Positions 10,421 to 24,507 of a stretch of DNA of 64,000 bases are shown piece by piece. Each line of letters starts with the position of its first letter. The first letter of the stretch is position 1. Where the stretch lies: NCBI GenBank assembly GCA_001632425.1, contig KV425565.1, forward strand, positions 124,001 through 188,000, in the 5' to 3' direction. Position numbers and translations under genes: made by a program. Below the pieces are notes generated by a model. It was not told the DNA's origin. It worked only from the letters and a program-made list of their open reading frames with translations, and did not search any database. Source of the stretch: Neolentinus lepideus HHB14362 ss-1. Lineage: Eukaryota > Basidiomycota > Agaricomycetes > Gloeophyllales > Gloeophyllaceae.

Positions 10421-12539
10421 TTAAGCATGTCAGTCGCTATATCACTCTTACCTGAAATCCTGCTCGAGGAAGAAAGGCACCTGATACTTTAACGACCCGA
10501 CGGGCGAGCACCTCCAGCACTCTGTCCTCAGGCCTCACACGACGTTAGGTCACACGCGATATGGAGTCACGCATTTCTGGTAGTCTCGAATATATTCCAT
10601 GCAGTCTTGTAACCTGTGTATGGGCACTTCATCCCCGAGGGCGAGACATATAGGCGAGTTGCCGGACAACGGACGTGACAGTCGCAGAAATAGCTGGTTC
10701 TCAGCACCCCCCCAGCTGTGAATTCAGCCGAGGGGTAATTCGGAATTCGATGATATATGAGATTAGGCAATGACAAGGCTATGTCGGATGGGTGCCTTGA
10801 CAAACTGACTACCGCTCAAGCCACGAGCCCAACCGATAGCTGACGACTGAGGATGAAAATTTACTGGAATCGAAGCTGGCAGACGCTGAAGACATTCAGA
10901 CAGGCCGGAACATCCAAGAGTCACCGTTGAAGATGTGTCGTAAAGAGGCGCCGTCGGTCGTAATGATGTCCAGAATGCTCAAGACTTTGTCACCACAATT
11001 CCAGAGCGCTCGCTCGATCACTCAGCTGGAAAAAGTCGAACAAAGCCATGTCGAAACTGAATTTGGGCCCGAGTTGTGTCAGTTGTGTCAGTCAGAGAGA
11101 ATTCGGAATTCTGTGATTGTTCTGAGAAACATAGTGATAAATGCACTCAGGACGGGAGCGTCTTGGCCGTTGAGGTCCGGATACAGTGCGTATACATCGA
11201 ATGGTAGAAGCCAGAACATCATAGAGGCCCATATGATACCGTAAACAACCTGAAACTGGCTGAATGAGCGGTTACATTTCCTGAGTTGACACGGTATTCG
11301 GAATTGGGCAACAGGTCCAAGGAACATGCTTCTAGGGAAGGCACAATCTCAGGGTACGCTCGAGTGGGGCTCTTCAAGAAAGTTTGACGGGTCCAACAGG
11401 TGTTTCGGAAATGCAGGAGATGAGCGAGGCTGGGGATGATGCATGACCGCGAATGACTTCTTAGCAATTCGGAATTGATTGATAGATCTGAGAACGATAG
11501 GGACGATCACGAAGCATAAATGATGACTTTGAAGTAGTCCTGCCTCAGGAGTGCGTAGGAAGACGTATGATTCCGGAACCTCAGAGTAATCCACAAGTAC
11601 ATCGTCAGCAGTCGATATCTCCTGAGCATTTGCCACAAAGTCAGGTCTTCCGTAATGACAGCTCCGTGAATGCTTGACACGGCAGATAAATTCCTTTGAC
11701 GCCACCATGGATTCGGCAGCTTTGGTGCGAGAACTGTGATCGACCGAGAAGTCCCCGGAAGCAAGTCAATACGAAAACAATGGGATTGTCGACAGTGAGT
11801 GTGACTGCGGGAAGACCAGAGATCATGGGTCGACTCAAAGGGCCCCATCATCAAGGGTATCACGAATTCGAAAGAGATGGTTCTCATGCCGGGCGATGCA
11901 CAAGGACGTGAATTCCAGATAGTTTGAAAGAACCTTGCGCCAGATGAAAGCGACACGGAGAGACGAGGTGCGTACACTGACACTCCATTCGAGCAACATA
12001 TCGATCATTCCTCTAAACATTTCGTTGAGTTGACGGGTCTCTGAGTCAGATGGTTCCCAACGTCGCCTACGCTACACAGACACCACGAAAAACAGGAGGT
12101 GATATGGAATTTGCTGACCGAGCGCCGAGAATTGTATCAGAGCGGTGTGATGACGGTGGTGAGCAAGTTTATGGAATTGCGGGTGAGTCCAATCGGCAAT
12201 GCTGCAATTTGGTGAAGGGAAGCAGGCGCGCCTCATGCGATTGACAGACTCAGCTCACATCTATCCTCTGCAATTCCAAATGTTCTGTCTTCTCCGGTTG
12301 TACTTGCTAGACAGTCTGCAGCCCCGACAACAGACCTACAAGACGTCCCATACCGGAAAATACGACTCAGCGTCTGGCATCGTCCCGATTGCGTGATCCT
12401 GCACCATCGCAAATATCTTATAAGCCGCCCAGCCCTGGAGAGATGATACTCCAGTTCTCCTTTTCCTCGAAGTTTTCTGGTCTTGGGTCCTGGGTTGTCG
12501 TCAGTAGCATCTTTGTCGTCTGAAAATCATCTTGCTCCA
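10421..12539. other. Gene-poor stretch with recurring ATTCGGAATT
   Basis: The decamer ATTCGGAATT, or a one-base variant, occurs near 10738, 11100, 11290 and 11467. On the minus strand these read as repeated (Q/E)FRI within short hydrophobic frames. Surrounding similarity is weak. No complete gene could be assembled. The last about 130 bases before 12540 act as promoter and leader of the ATP sulfurylase gene. Confidence 0.4.
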
Positions 12540-14599
<2,060 letters not shown>

Positions 14600-14788
14600 A
14601 TGCTTGCTCGGCGGTCTCTCTTCCCTTGTGTTGTTGATCTTGCTGTGCATCCTTGCTTTTGATTTAAATATTTATTGCCTGTCGCCCACAACCTTAGACT
14701 TTGCATTCAAATGTACCTAGTGTATGGTATCTATATACCGCAATGAAAAGCTAGCATTGACATGATGAGCATCGTGGTTGGCAAGATA

Positions 14789-16260
14789 TCACCAGCCCAT
14801 CTCGTGCTTGGGAAGAGGGACGATCATCACACTCTCGTCCTGGGGGTCTCCCATGTTCCGCCAACAGGGGGCACAGAGTACGCATGGGCTTTCACCAAGC
14901 CGTACATCCCCAACAATAGAAAACACGGCGGGCACCTTGCCGCAAGCGCGACACAGATCCAGGAGGGGTGGCGTTATCTGTACAGTCAATGGATATCCCG
15001 AGGTAGGGTCGTCAGGATGGAGTAGTCTGGAGTTACTTGTGAGTTCGAAGTGTAACTATGACTGGGAGCAATAAACACCTTATTTGATCTACTACGAGGA
15101 AGTGCTCGCAATTGCCTTGGTGAAGGAGCCAGTAGGGCTCGTTCAGCCGGAGTGTGAGTGTCGAGAATTGGGTGTCGTAGATAGAAGAACCTTTCTTTAG
15201 GGAAGGACGTCTTGTCTCGGGCGACTTTTCGAGAAGCTGGAGCAGTTTGCTTTTGAAGTCATATCAGCGCTCCCAGGATGACTGATGGTCGCCTATTCAC
15301 TTACTCTGCATAGTCAGGTTCTTCCTGACCATCGCCGTAAGCCACTCCCTCGACGCAGATCACGCAGCCAGAGCTCGGTGCTGGAGGCAATTTGTCGTCA
15401 TAACCAATTACCTCGCCGTCGCGCAGAGTCTCAGGCGGTATCTCATTGGAGGTGCAGGGAATAGCTTCGAACAGATCACTCAGAGTTTGCGAAGACAGCA
15501 CCGCGTGCTGTGAGGAGCGGGTTAAGTATCCGGGTCCCCAGGGCACACGGTTGTGCACCGTAATTGTGATTATGGCTTGTTCGGTGTCGTTGACTGCTTC
15601 TGAGGAAGTCTTTTTCTACGGTAATGGATAAAATATTAGATGGTGGTCGGTGTATCCGGACGAGGTGATACCTACCATTTGGTGCAAGGTATTCTGGTCT
15701 GAGTTCTTGGGTGCCCGCATGAACAGCGCTGAATCCAAAGATAATCTGCATATATGATAGGTGAGCATGCACGGGGTATCCATCTTTGGATCCTCACTGC
15801 CAACTTTTCAATTGGACACGGTCAAGATTATCCCGAAGTGCGAGGACCTCAACAGACTCGGAGGCAGGATCTAGAAGACGCCTTCTCTTCCGCCTATTAG
15901 AGGAGTCCGCCGTTTCATGAATGGAGGCGACTGTCGCTTCATGGCTCTTGAACAGGTTTGCTGCCAGCATAGGATCATCGAGAGTATTAACTAAGGTGGA
16001 CTTGATGTCGTCAACACTGCACTGGGGTTGCCAATTCAGTGAAAAATTTACAATGGCTTCCATGCGCACCTACACTCCATGGACATTACTTGGTTACGCT
16101 CTTCCGGTAGTATATGCCAATGGTCTCTTGCCGCCACCGCCCCGGTAGATTGGGAGAACAATTTTGCGTCTTTGCTTGCTTGGACGAAGGCGGCAACATC
16201 TATCGGCTCCGAGGGAGGTCCGAAGTGGGACTCATGGGCATGGCTCATGCCAGCGTTCAT
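14789..16260 (-). CDS. SNAPC3: snRNA-activating protein complex subunit 3 (SNAPC3/SNAP50-like)
   Basis: Subunit of the factor that recognises the proximal sequence element of snRNA gene promoters. Exons on the minus strand are 16090-16260, 15798-16021, 15676-15745, 15305-15615, 15079-15249 and 14789-15026, giving 394 residues. Family features in order are: the AVLSSQTLSDLFEAIPC block, GCVICVEGVAYGDG, DYADKLLQLLE, and LRLNEPYWLLHQGNCEHFLV. A C-terminal zinc-binding segment follows (CRACGKVPAVFSIVGD, then SPCVLCAPCW) and the protein ends PLPKHEMGW. The HQGNCEH signature is the strongest evidence. The start is the ATG of MNAGMSH; an upstream in-frame region exists but is less family-like. The start lies 204 bp from the divergent 824-residue gene, implying a shared promoter region. 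Confidence 0.88.
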
Positions 16261-16464
16261 CTTGAGTAAATGTGTTCTGACTTGTGGAAATTGAATCCGA
16301 GTCGCGTAGCGAATTCGCAGCCACATCAAACCGTACTTATTTGCTCTTATTTACGCGTTCAAGATTTGAAGTCCGCGACTCTATCCGAGAGATTCTTTCC
16401 TCTCCCCTCCATGTTCCCGTAACATCGCTCGTTTTGTATCCTCATTCGTCGTGCGGCCTGTAAC

Positions 16465-19103
16465 ATGAAGGACTACGTAGACCGCGGCATCCAGACGAGC
16501 CCCTTTCCTCCAGTGCTACAAGTTGCAGAAAAGCCAAAAACCGAAGATGTCCATGACTCAAACTCGCGTCAGTCCCTGGATACAGGCGCATATAGTCACT
16601 CCTTTGCCCCAGATGAAGCGGAACTTAGTCTCTTTCATGTCGACCGTCGGTCATATAGCTATCAACAGCTTACTCGACGTCGACCATCTCATTTGAAAGA
16701 CGAAGGCTCGAGAATCGTGTCTTTCCCAGAGACTGAGCCGGAATATTCCGTAAAGGCTGCTCTGGAGCCCACCACCGCTAGGGTGGTATCTATGCCTCAA
16801 CGCCAGCGCAGGAGGTCTTCTGTTTCCTTCTCGACTGCGGTGGATCATTCTGGTAGCATGGAGCCATCTGACACATCGCGGAGCGAAGAATATCTTCTCA
16901 GGAAACGGACGCGAACTCGCACCTCTTCTCATGATACTCCAAGGACGCCGTCTCCTCCATCATCTCCAGAGTCAGTCGTATTCATAGCGAATGATGCTCA
17001 GTTACCGGAGGCCTTCCTACGTAGGAAGAAAAGCGTATCGAACGGCCGATCGTCCGCGCCGGACGATGAAGGTAGTATCTTATCAAATAGCCGTCTTTGT
17101 GAATTAATGCGCATGTACCTAAGGCTGGATCACTTGGACTAGCTCCCCTCCGCGTCCGATTCCTGCGCTCCATGGCCCGCTATCGTTGCCATACGCACGT
17201 TGCCCTTCGTAGGTCTCCTTTGATCATGTCTGAATATGCGTATATCAATTCGTTTCTGTAGTGGCGCAGAGGGGACGATTATTGAAGAGCAGGATCATCT
17301 TCCTCGTGTCATATGGGGTCTTGATTCGGGAAATGCCCATGCTGGACATACTCGATCCGATTCTGCAAGCTCTGTCCAGCTCGGCTCTCATAAGGAGAGC
17401 CGTACGACGCAGAAAGTAGTTCCACCACGGTTGCAGAAGATCCAAGAACAGCAAGATACGGCTCGAATGAATGCTTCTCAAAGTTTTTCGTCTAACGCTC
17501 ACACCTTGGCATCGCATTCCTTGAAAGAGAATCATCGAAAGCCCCTCACTATGCTACCAAACTTATCTCGCTCACCTCACAGAGAACCAGATACGCTGGC
17601 CTCAATCAAATCCGCCCCAATTCAGCCGTTGCGAATAGATGAGGATCAGGTCTCTTCACCCATGCGCTGGAACAGCTCACTCCAACAAAGCGGACAGCAA
17701 CTCTCTCCACTGGACCTAGACGAGCTACCACTTGAATGGCAAGCTATACTAGGCGATCGTAACCTCAATGCCTCAGGAGCCCGCACTAACTCCAGAGACC
17801 TCGTGCACTATCTTAAGGCGACTGCTCCTGCTTTTGTACCATCGCGTTCTGTCGAAGGTTTCTATCGCCCGGGCATCGTTGTAGAGTCACGGGCTAGTCA
17901 CTCGCAGTCGCAGCATTCTTCTCATCGCCGCCTACCCACCATTGACCTAACTCAGCCGCAGCAATACCTCCAGCTGGCACTCGGTCGTCAGACACTACTT
18001 CCTACTCCTCCTAATTCTTCATCGCCCATTTGGTCCTCGGACTTCTCTCCTTATCAAGAGTCCTTGCTTTCTCCGCCTGAACTTGCTGCTTCGCTTTTAC
18101 CTCGGTTGTCTAACAATGTACCCATCCAGCTTGGGGACGCTAGTATCAATGAGCAACTTCGCAGAGCGCTGTATGAACATCCGGGGGCTGCCTCTGCTCT
18201 TGGTACCGATAATGCTTTCTCTTTGGGGTCTGCCGCTCAACTTCACGGCTCAAGAAACTCCCGATCTCTGTCTACGTCTCAAAGGACTCTGTCTGCTGTA
18301 CGTGAGTTTCTGAACAGTCAAATCAATCATACCCGTGTGCTCTCTTCTCCGCAGGCTGCTAGTTCTCCTCCGAGGCTCCAGGTGCCTCCAAACACTCCTT
18401 TGCAAAATCTCGCTGCTGCTCGTCGCCAAGAACCTGGACAGGTCCGCCCTCGATCCATTACCGCTATACCTCTGCCTCCGTCCCCCACGTCTCCTGAAAC
18501 CCATACCAATACCTATGGGAACACGAAGACTTTGTCTAGTCAGCAGCCGAGGTCTATACCACTTGCGAAACTCATTCAGCGACGTCTGTCTGCTGTGCCT
18601 GAAGCTGAAGAGGAGGCGACGTTTGTTCGGGAAGCAAGCCTTTCGTCATCGCCGACTAAGTCATATCTAGAACACCGCAGTCCTCGTACTTTAAGCGCTG
18701 AAGTACCTCATCAAATATATTCGACCGCAAATCAAACACAGCGCAAAGCACCGATGCCGGTCCCCTCCAATGTGCAGGAGGCCAGGGATCGCCGACCTGA
18801 AGCCTCTGCCTCGCGTGGTACGTCTCGACAGATTACTCCCAAGTCAGATAGTGTTCGCGCCCCGGCAAAGGTGAGTATTGGAAGTCATCCTGTAGAACGT
18901 ATTGATCGTGTGTTCTTCACTTTTGGAAGGTAATTTCCGATGTCAGAGCCTCGGATGTCAAACCTAGCAAGAGTGTCAGCAAAGGCGAGGGCTCCAAGCA
19001 CCCAGCAGGTAAGAGGAGAGCCTATCGCAAGAAAAATCGTACGCCGTCTGTGGATAGCACTGCGACTGTTGCGTCGGTTGCTGCAAGTTCGTCAAAGGAG
19101 TAA
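16465..19103 (+). CDS. Large Ser/Pro-rich disordered protein, function unknown
   Basis: I do not recognise a domain. Exons 16465-17071, 17124-17208, 17262-18870 and 18930-19103 give 824 residues; each junction restores frame (for example ARCPS joined to GAEGTIIEEQD). The N-terminus MKDYVDRGIQTSPFPP is followed by long Ser-, Pro-, Gln- and Arg-rich stretches with many SP and TP sites (TPRTPSPPSSPE), so phosphorylation by proline-directed kinases is plausible. The spliced C-terminus is basic (GKRRAYRKKNRTPS), resembling a nuclear localisation signal. Ignoring the last intron would truncate the protein at 18933. No membrane segment or signal peptide is visible. It is transcribed divergently from the SNAPC3-like gene. 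Confidence 0.75.
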
Positions 19104-19446
19104 ATCGCCATTTCTGTCTGTTGTCATCGCATTTGTTATTATACCCTCGCATCAAGGTTACGAGATTGTTACCGTGTTCTGTATCATCAAGAGTCTTGTA
19201 GTGTTCTCCGTGATTCCTCTGTAGCGCTATGTCTCTCTGTATTACATCCAATTTCTGTGTTTCTCTCCTCTGTCATCAAGTCGATGTTTTGAAGTCTTTC
19301 GTAATATGCAATTGTCGTGGAAGCGAACCGATGTTCTCTTGCGCGAAATACATATGGACCTACAACGCGTGGTGTCACGCGCACATGTAACGGTCGCGCC
19401 GTGGCCGCTGCGCGCGTGTGGCGTCTTCGTTTGTAAGACACCAGAG

Positions 19447-20841
19447 ATGCCTAGCCACGTCAGCATCCTGCCTATAGGTATTGATGTTCTGGGTCAACCG
19501 TGCTGAAGTGTGCAGTACTGAACGCAACCTATAGAATTCCTAGACGCGTTGTCTGCCCAGTTGAATGGCGCTCAGGGCCAGCAACTTTTGCGACTGCCAC
19601 ATCCGCGAACCGGTCCGTTGCCCTTCATCTGTGATTATCTTCTGCCTAGTTTGAACTTCAACACTACTGTTATGCAGGTGTACCATCACTGTTCCTTCCC
19701 TATCCCCAGCAACAAACTGGGTCTACCACAACATGGAGTATCTTAGAGGTACAGATGGTTTCTCCTCCAAATGAACGATCTTGGTTCTTGGAGGAAGGAC
19801 AGGTTCTGGAAGGTAGAAAATTCTTCCTATATGCTCACCCACTTGATGATTACGAAGCATCGTAGATGGGAGGCTCCTGATAATGACACCTATTGATCCC
19901 TCGTTCCTGCTCATACCGTTTCTGCGCTCTATACAATTGGTCGGTTTTGATTCTCTGCGCAATTATTCTAGGAAGCTGACTGGACGGATGCAGGCAGACG
20001 GTTCTCCAGGGACTTTTAGGCCCTTGGAAGACCTCTTTGAGGAAGCATTGCCTAAACTACTGGAGCTAGCTGAGGCGAATGCCTCAGCCAAAGATCCAAG
20101 TGCATCTCTATCACGACGTGACCTTGAGATGTTCTGCTCACTAGCATGTATGAAGAACGCTATGAAGAATGTGTGCGAAGTCAAAGGTCTACTATGTACA
20201 CGCTTTGTGGTCATGGCGTCTAACTTGTATCACGCAGAGATAACGCCGGATATTGTGGTATATAGATACTCTCAATCGCAGCTAGTGGAATACCTGCGAA
20301 AAAAAGTATCCAGATTATCACAGCCAGAGGTGGTCGAGTCTTCGCGTACGCTGATACGCGGACTGGCCAAAGACGGCTTGATGGATGATGGGAAGGAGCA
20401 CCTTCTTACTCGTACGTCTGCTCTCTCGCCCTCGTCAGCGTTTGATTCCTAAATCGTAGTCCTAGCCGCACGTACACGAGCCGCATGTGATCTGCTATCT
20501 CAGTACCTCCCGCAAGACATCCATGCCGCATTGATTGCCTCATATGAGTACGCACTCGTAGTCATCGCCTCTTGTATCAGTGCTTACTGACTCGTTGCAT
20601 GCGTAGTTTCACAAGCCTCGACGCTCACCTCAAGCAGATCAAGGACGAGCTCGCCGCACTGTCTGCGTCTGCAGCTGCCATGTCCGCGGATAAGAAGACA
20701 GGTAAAGCGAAAGCAAAGGACGACCCAGGAGACAAGAAACGCAAAAATCAGAAAGGGTCACATGGAGTGGAGAAGCTGAAGAAGGCGAATACCAAGGGGA
20801 TGGCCAAGATCTCCACCTTCTTCCAAAAGCCCAAAGCATGA
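19447..20841 (+). CDS. RNASEH2B: Ribonuclease H2 subunit B
   Basis: Non-catalytic subunit of the RNase H2 complex, which removes ribonucleotides from DNA. Exons 19447-19477, 19535-19612, 19678-19812, 19866-19939, 19994-20186, 20238-20411, 20460-20547 and 20607-20841 give 335 residues. Family landmarks: LRLPHPRTGVPSLFL near the start, SILEVQMVSPPNERSWF, VLEDGRLLIMTPIDPSFLLIP, FRPLEDLFE, and EITPDIVVYRYS. The tail is Lys-rich and ends GMAKISTFFQKPKA, matching the PCNA-interacting (PIP-like) end of this subunit. Two introns (19940-19993 and 20187-20237) are multiples of three and stop-free, so unspliced translation looks open but inserts non-family residues. Seven introns in all. Confidence 0.92.
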
Positions 20842-22257
20842 TGGGTATACACTATAGTGCCGGAAGGACGGGCACAGCAACTCCACACAGCCACCTCGCG
20901 GCTCCGCCGCGAGCCACGCTGCGATTTTCAGAAGGAAACCAGTCAAAATATGCGTGATTGTGCAATTTCGGAGAAAACCCCTTTTTGTTTCAAATTTTGG
21001 TCAGAAATTTCCATATATCTAGGGTCACCAGTAGTTATATGGGGGCCTATTAATGAGCCTTGATTACATTTCTGTATAACAACTCTAAGTAAGTTCCTAC
21101 CAAAGTGGCCTCAACCCTCAGCAGTCCACTTTTACAGTGAAGCAGTATAAGTCTCACCGGAGGTTGGGACAGTTACCAAAGTCCTTGCGGCCTTGAAAGC
21201 CCAAGAGGAGTGACTGGAAGCTCAAAAGCATTGATTCTGACCATTTAGACCTTTCTGTGTGTCTCTAGAGGGGATATTCAAGCTGTTTTTGTTTTTGTTT
21301 CAAATTTTTGGGGGACCTCAAAATATTTTGAGGATTGGTCAAAATCTGGCTCTGTCACGTTATTCTATACCTAAATACATTGCATTTGACGAGTTTCCCG
21401 TGTCCGGAAACCTAGCATACAAGGTGCTATAAAAAATCCGCATCGGAGCTAGCCGAGGCGTCGAAAACGCTCTTCGCGCACTGTAGGATTTCGAGTATGC
21501 TTCTCCATGTCCGTGATGCATCAGATGAGGACGTTTATCTACAGTCTTGCAGAAGACTGAGAGATAAAATTTTCCAAAAAAGCTGTTCGACGGTGGCTAG
21601 GGACTCGGACGTGAGAGCACCACGGACGGTATGCCTTCCAAATTTGGAGGTTTTGGTCCGAATTCTCAGGCTTGCTGCGCTACGCGTTGTAATCGAAAAA
21701 AGGAAATCCAGGATGACCACAGTAGACTTGCTAGCGACGTCTCCTCAGTGAACCCGAGTAGGCGAGCAACGGGGTTCACAGGGAGACCACAGCACTCTTG
21801 CCAGCGGTTGCAAACCTTTACGGTAGTTTAGCGCCAAATATTGTGGCCCTTTGTAAGCCAATAAACGGCAGAAATCCTTTTCTCCTGCCCTGATTGGGAA
21901 TGCCAAGCGCCCGATGGACAAAGGCTGTCTGCCCCGAGGAAGATGCAAGACAGCGTTGTGAGGTGAAGAAGTACCCGGTGTCGACTGTCCCGGCTCGACG
22001 GGTTGGAAACCGGCGCATGTAAGATGATTTTTGGAGAGGGATGGGGAGGGAAGGGAAGGGGAGACGAGACGAGCATAGATCAAAAGAGAGACTGTAGATC
22101 CAGAGAGAGATGGCAGACCATGCTATGTACTCAAACAGAGAGAGACAGCATTCTCGATTCCACTGGCATGCACACTTGTAGCTTGTATCAAACCCAGACT
22201 TCCAATAGTACCTACAATCCACAGGATCAGCAAAATAACTTGGTCCACATTACACAT
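20842..22257. other. Gene-free stretch between RNase H2B and tRNA-Leu
   Basis: No coding frame supported. There is a perfect 18-bp palindrome, CCTCAAAATATTTTGAGG, at 21316-21333. Two TTTGTTTCAAATTTT-like runs occur near 20985 and 21295. Short purine-rich tracts (GGGGAGGGAAGGGAAGGGG) lie near 22045. Confidence 0.45.
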
Positions 22258-22338
22258 GAAGAGAGTGGGATTCGAACCCACGCCCACGAATGGATTAGAT
22301 CCTTAGTCTAACGCCTTGGACCACTCGGCCATCTCTCC
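22258..22338 (-). tRNA. tRNA-Leu (anticodon AAG)
   Basis: On the minus strand the 81-nt sequence folds as a type II tRNA. The acceptor stem is GGAGAGA/TCTCTTC, the D arm begins TGGCCGAGTGG, and the anticodon stem TTAGA/TCTAA encloses loop CTAAGGA. It has an extended variable arm and a T arm GTGGG-TTCGAAT-CCCAC. Anticodon AAG reads CUU leucine. No intron. Confidence 0.95.
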
Positions 22339-22559
22339 AGTATTACGGAGAATTTTACCTTATCTATGAGACCACTGGCAACTATGGCGCGGTGCGGCCA
22401 AAATCAAAGTTTTGATGCAGATCTGAATTGTGATATTATATATGTAGGCGCTGATATATTGGAGTACAATCAACCCACTGTATAGAGGTAGATTTCTATG
22501 CCAAGTTATTTCTCCATCGACCAGTCCCCAGCGCAATAACACACTTGCTCGCGGGGAGC

Positions 22560-24429
22560 TTAAGCGAGCCAGTACCACACCCTCTGCAAAGCATTCTTCG
22601 GCACAGGCGGCACATCCTCCTCCTCCAACCGATCCGCCTCCTCCTTCCCCGCAAACACGTCGATATCCTCGAGGCGCCGCAGCCACGGCGTCCTAAACCA
22701 CGCCTTGTGCCCCAGGTAGAGCGCGAGGAACAGCGGGATGGTGATGTACGCCGCGAGGAAGGAGGACGCGGTGAACTGGCGCGGGAAGAAGACCTGAAAG
22801 CCGTTGGTGATGGTGAGGAGCGTGACGAGGAGCAGGGTGAGGTAGGTGGCGTAGGGCTGCAGGGGCGTGCGGAAGGGGAGCGTGTGCAGAGCATTGTTGT
22901 ACACTAGGGCTTGTCGGAAGCGCTGCAAGGGCAAGAGAGATCAGATAGGCAAACGGACGAGAGGGGGCAGTGGACGCACGATGTAACACACGAACAGGGC
23001 CATCCACGCAATCAGCCCGCTGATCGTCGTCAGATTCACGAACCACTGGAACACCACCGCGGCACCCGTCGACACATTGAGGTAGACAATACATGACACC
23101 ACGAGCGTCGTGCACACCGCCACGTACGGCACGCCATTCCTATTACACCTCCGGAACACGCGCTGCGCCTGCCCCGCCACCGCCAAGCTATACAGCGCCC
23201 GCGAACTGGCAAAGACAAACGAGTTCCCCGCCGACCACGCCGACGTCAGGATCATCGCATTGTACACATGATTCAGCCCCACAATCCCCGCCCTCTGTAT
23301 GCCCAGCACGAACGGGCTCGCCCCCGCCCCGCTCGCCCCGGCGCTCACGGCCTGCAGCAGCCGCGGATCGTTGCTCGGCGTGATAATGCCCGCCACCAAG
23401 CTGCCCATCACGTAGAAGAAGATGACGCGGTATATGAACCTCCTCGACGCCTTTGGGATGTTGCGCCGGGGCGCCTCGGACTCGCCCGCAGCGGAGGTGA
23501 CGAGCTCGGGCGAGAGGACGAAGGCGAAGCCCGCGCGCACGAGCGCCGTCCAGAAGCCGAGGAACCGGCCTGTCGCGCCGGGGGCCATGTACGGCTTGAA
23601 CGCGCCCGGGTGGACCCAGAAGCGGAAGCCGAGGCGGTCGTGCGTGGGGCCGCCGCCGAAGAAGAGGACGGCGCCGAGGATGATGAGGGAGGTGATGCCG
23701 AGGATCTTGAGTGAGGCGAACCAGAACTCGGATTCGCCGTAGAAGGAGACGGTGAAGATGTTGAGGAGGAAGAGTACTGGGGGTGGGGTGAGTGCTAGAG
23801 CGGGTTGGTGTTACAAGATGAGGCCTTACCGACGAGAAATATTGTGATGAGAGCGGCTACGGGGATGGCGTGTGTCCAGTATTGGACGACGAGAGTCGCG
23901 GCAGAGATTTCTGTGCTGACGAGCATGGCATATACATACCAGTAGTTCCATCCTAACTAGCGTTCAAACGCGCTTTTCATTCAACTCGGAGACACGTTCG
24001 TACCTGCGGCAAATGCCAGACTCGGGTCGACGAAACGGTCGATATAGTACGAGACCGATGCGCCCTTGGTCGGAAGATATGTGGTCATCTCCCCGAGACA
24101 GTTCATCGCGATCCAGAGGATAAAAGACATGACCACGTAGGCCATGAACAAGTTGGCGGGGCCGACGGTAGACAGGATGGCGCCGGAGCCAACGAACAGG
24201 CCCGTGCCGATTGTGCCACCTGAGTGTCGCGACACACCATATATCAGATATTCAGCACGAAGGATATGTTGAACGCACCGATGGCGATTAATTGGATATG
24301 TCTACTTTTCAGACCACGCCGCGTCTCGCCGTACGAGTTCTGTTCAGTGGTCCGCGAATCATTTTCTTGCACCGACGCGATCGTTTCCTCGGTATCCGGC
24401 CTCTTGGAGTCGTGTTTCTCGATATCCAT
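22560..24429 (-). CDS. Amino-acid permease (AAT/YAT family)
   Basis: Proton-coupled amino-acid importer of the plasma membrane. Five exons on the minus strand; the intron at 24220-24278 joins LIAIG to GTIGTGLFVGSG, the family hallmark in the first membrane helix. It then shows NCLGEMTTYLPTKG, FVDPSLAFAAGWNYWY, SELVTSAAGESE-type segments and a C-terminal cytosolic tail rich in Asp/Glu ending VWYWLA. About a dozen hydrophobic helices and roughly 530 residues match the family. The start MDIEKHDSKR is preferred because a palindromic TCCTATATAGGA TATA-like site lies 54 bp upstream; an in-frame ATG at 24507 is upstream of that site. Substrate specificity cannot be read from the sequence. Confidence 0.93.
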
Positions 24430-24482
24430 GCGGTACGGATCCAGAGAAGAGGTTGGGACAGCGAGCGCCCATGACGCCTGTG

Positions 24483-24494
24483 TCCTATATAGGA
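24483..24494 (-). promoter_or_regulatory. TATA-like element of the permease gene
   Basis: TCCTATATAGGA, 54 bp upstream of the preferred permease ATG. It supports a short leader and the downstream start codon. Confidence 0.45.
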
Positions 24495-24507
24495 ATGAGA
24501 TACGCAA

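Noticed and set aside
11349..11983. Minus-strand frames with hydrophobic stretches
   Set aside because: No ATG-led model with splice sites could be built and no family was recognised; probably chance or decayed sequence.
22545..23742. Plus-strand open frames of 100-150 codons opposite the permease
   Set aside because: GC-rich antisense shadows of membrane helices; no start context or family.
24430..24507. Upstream in-frame ATG for the permease (24507)
   Set aside because: A TATA-like element lies between it and the preferred ATG, and the added residues are not family-like.
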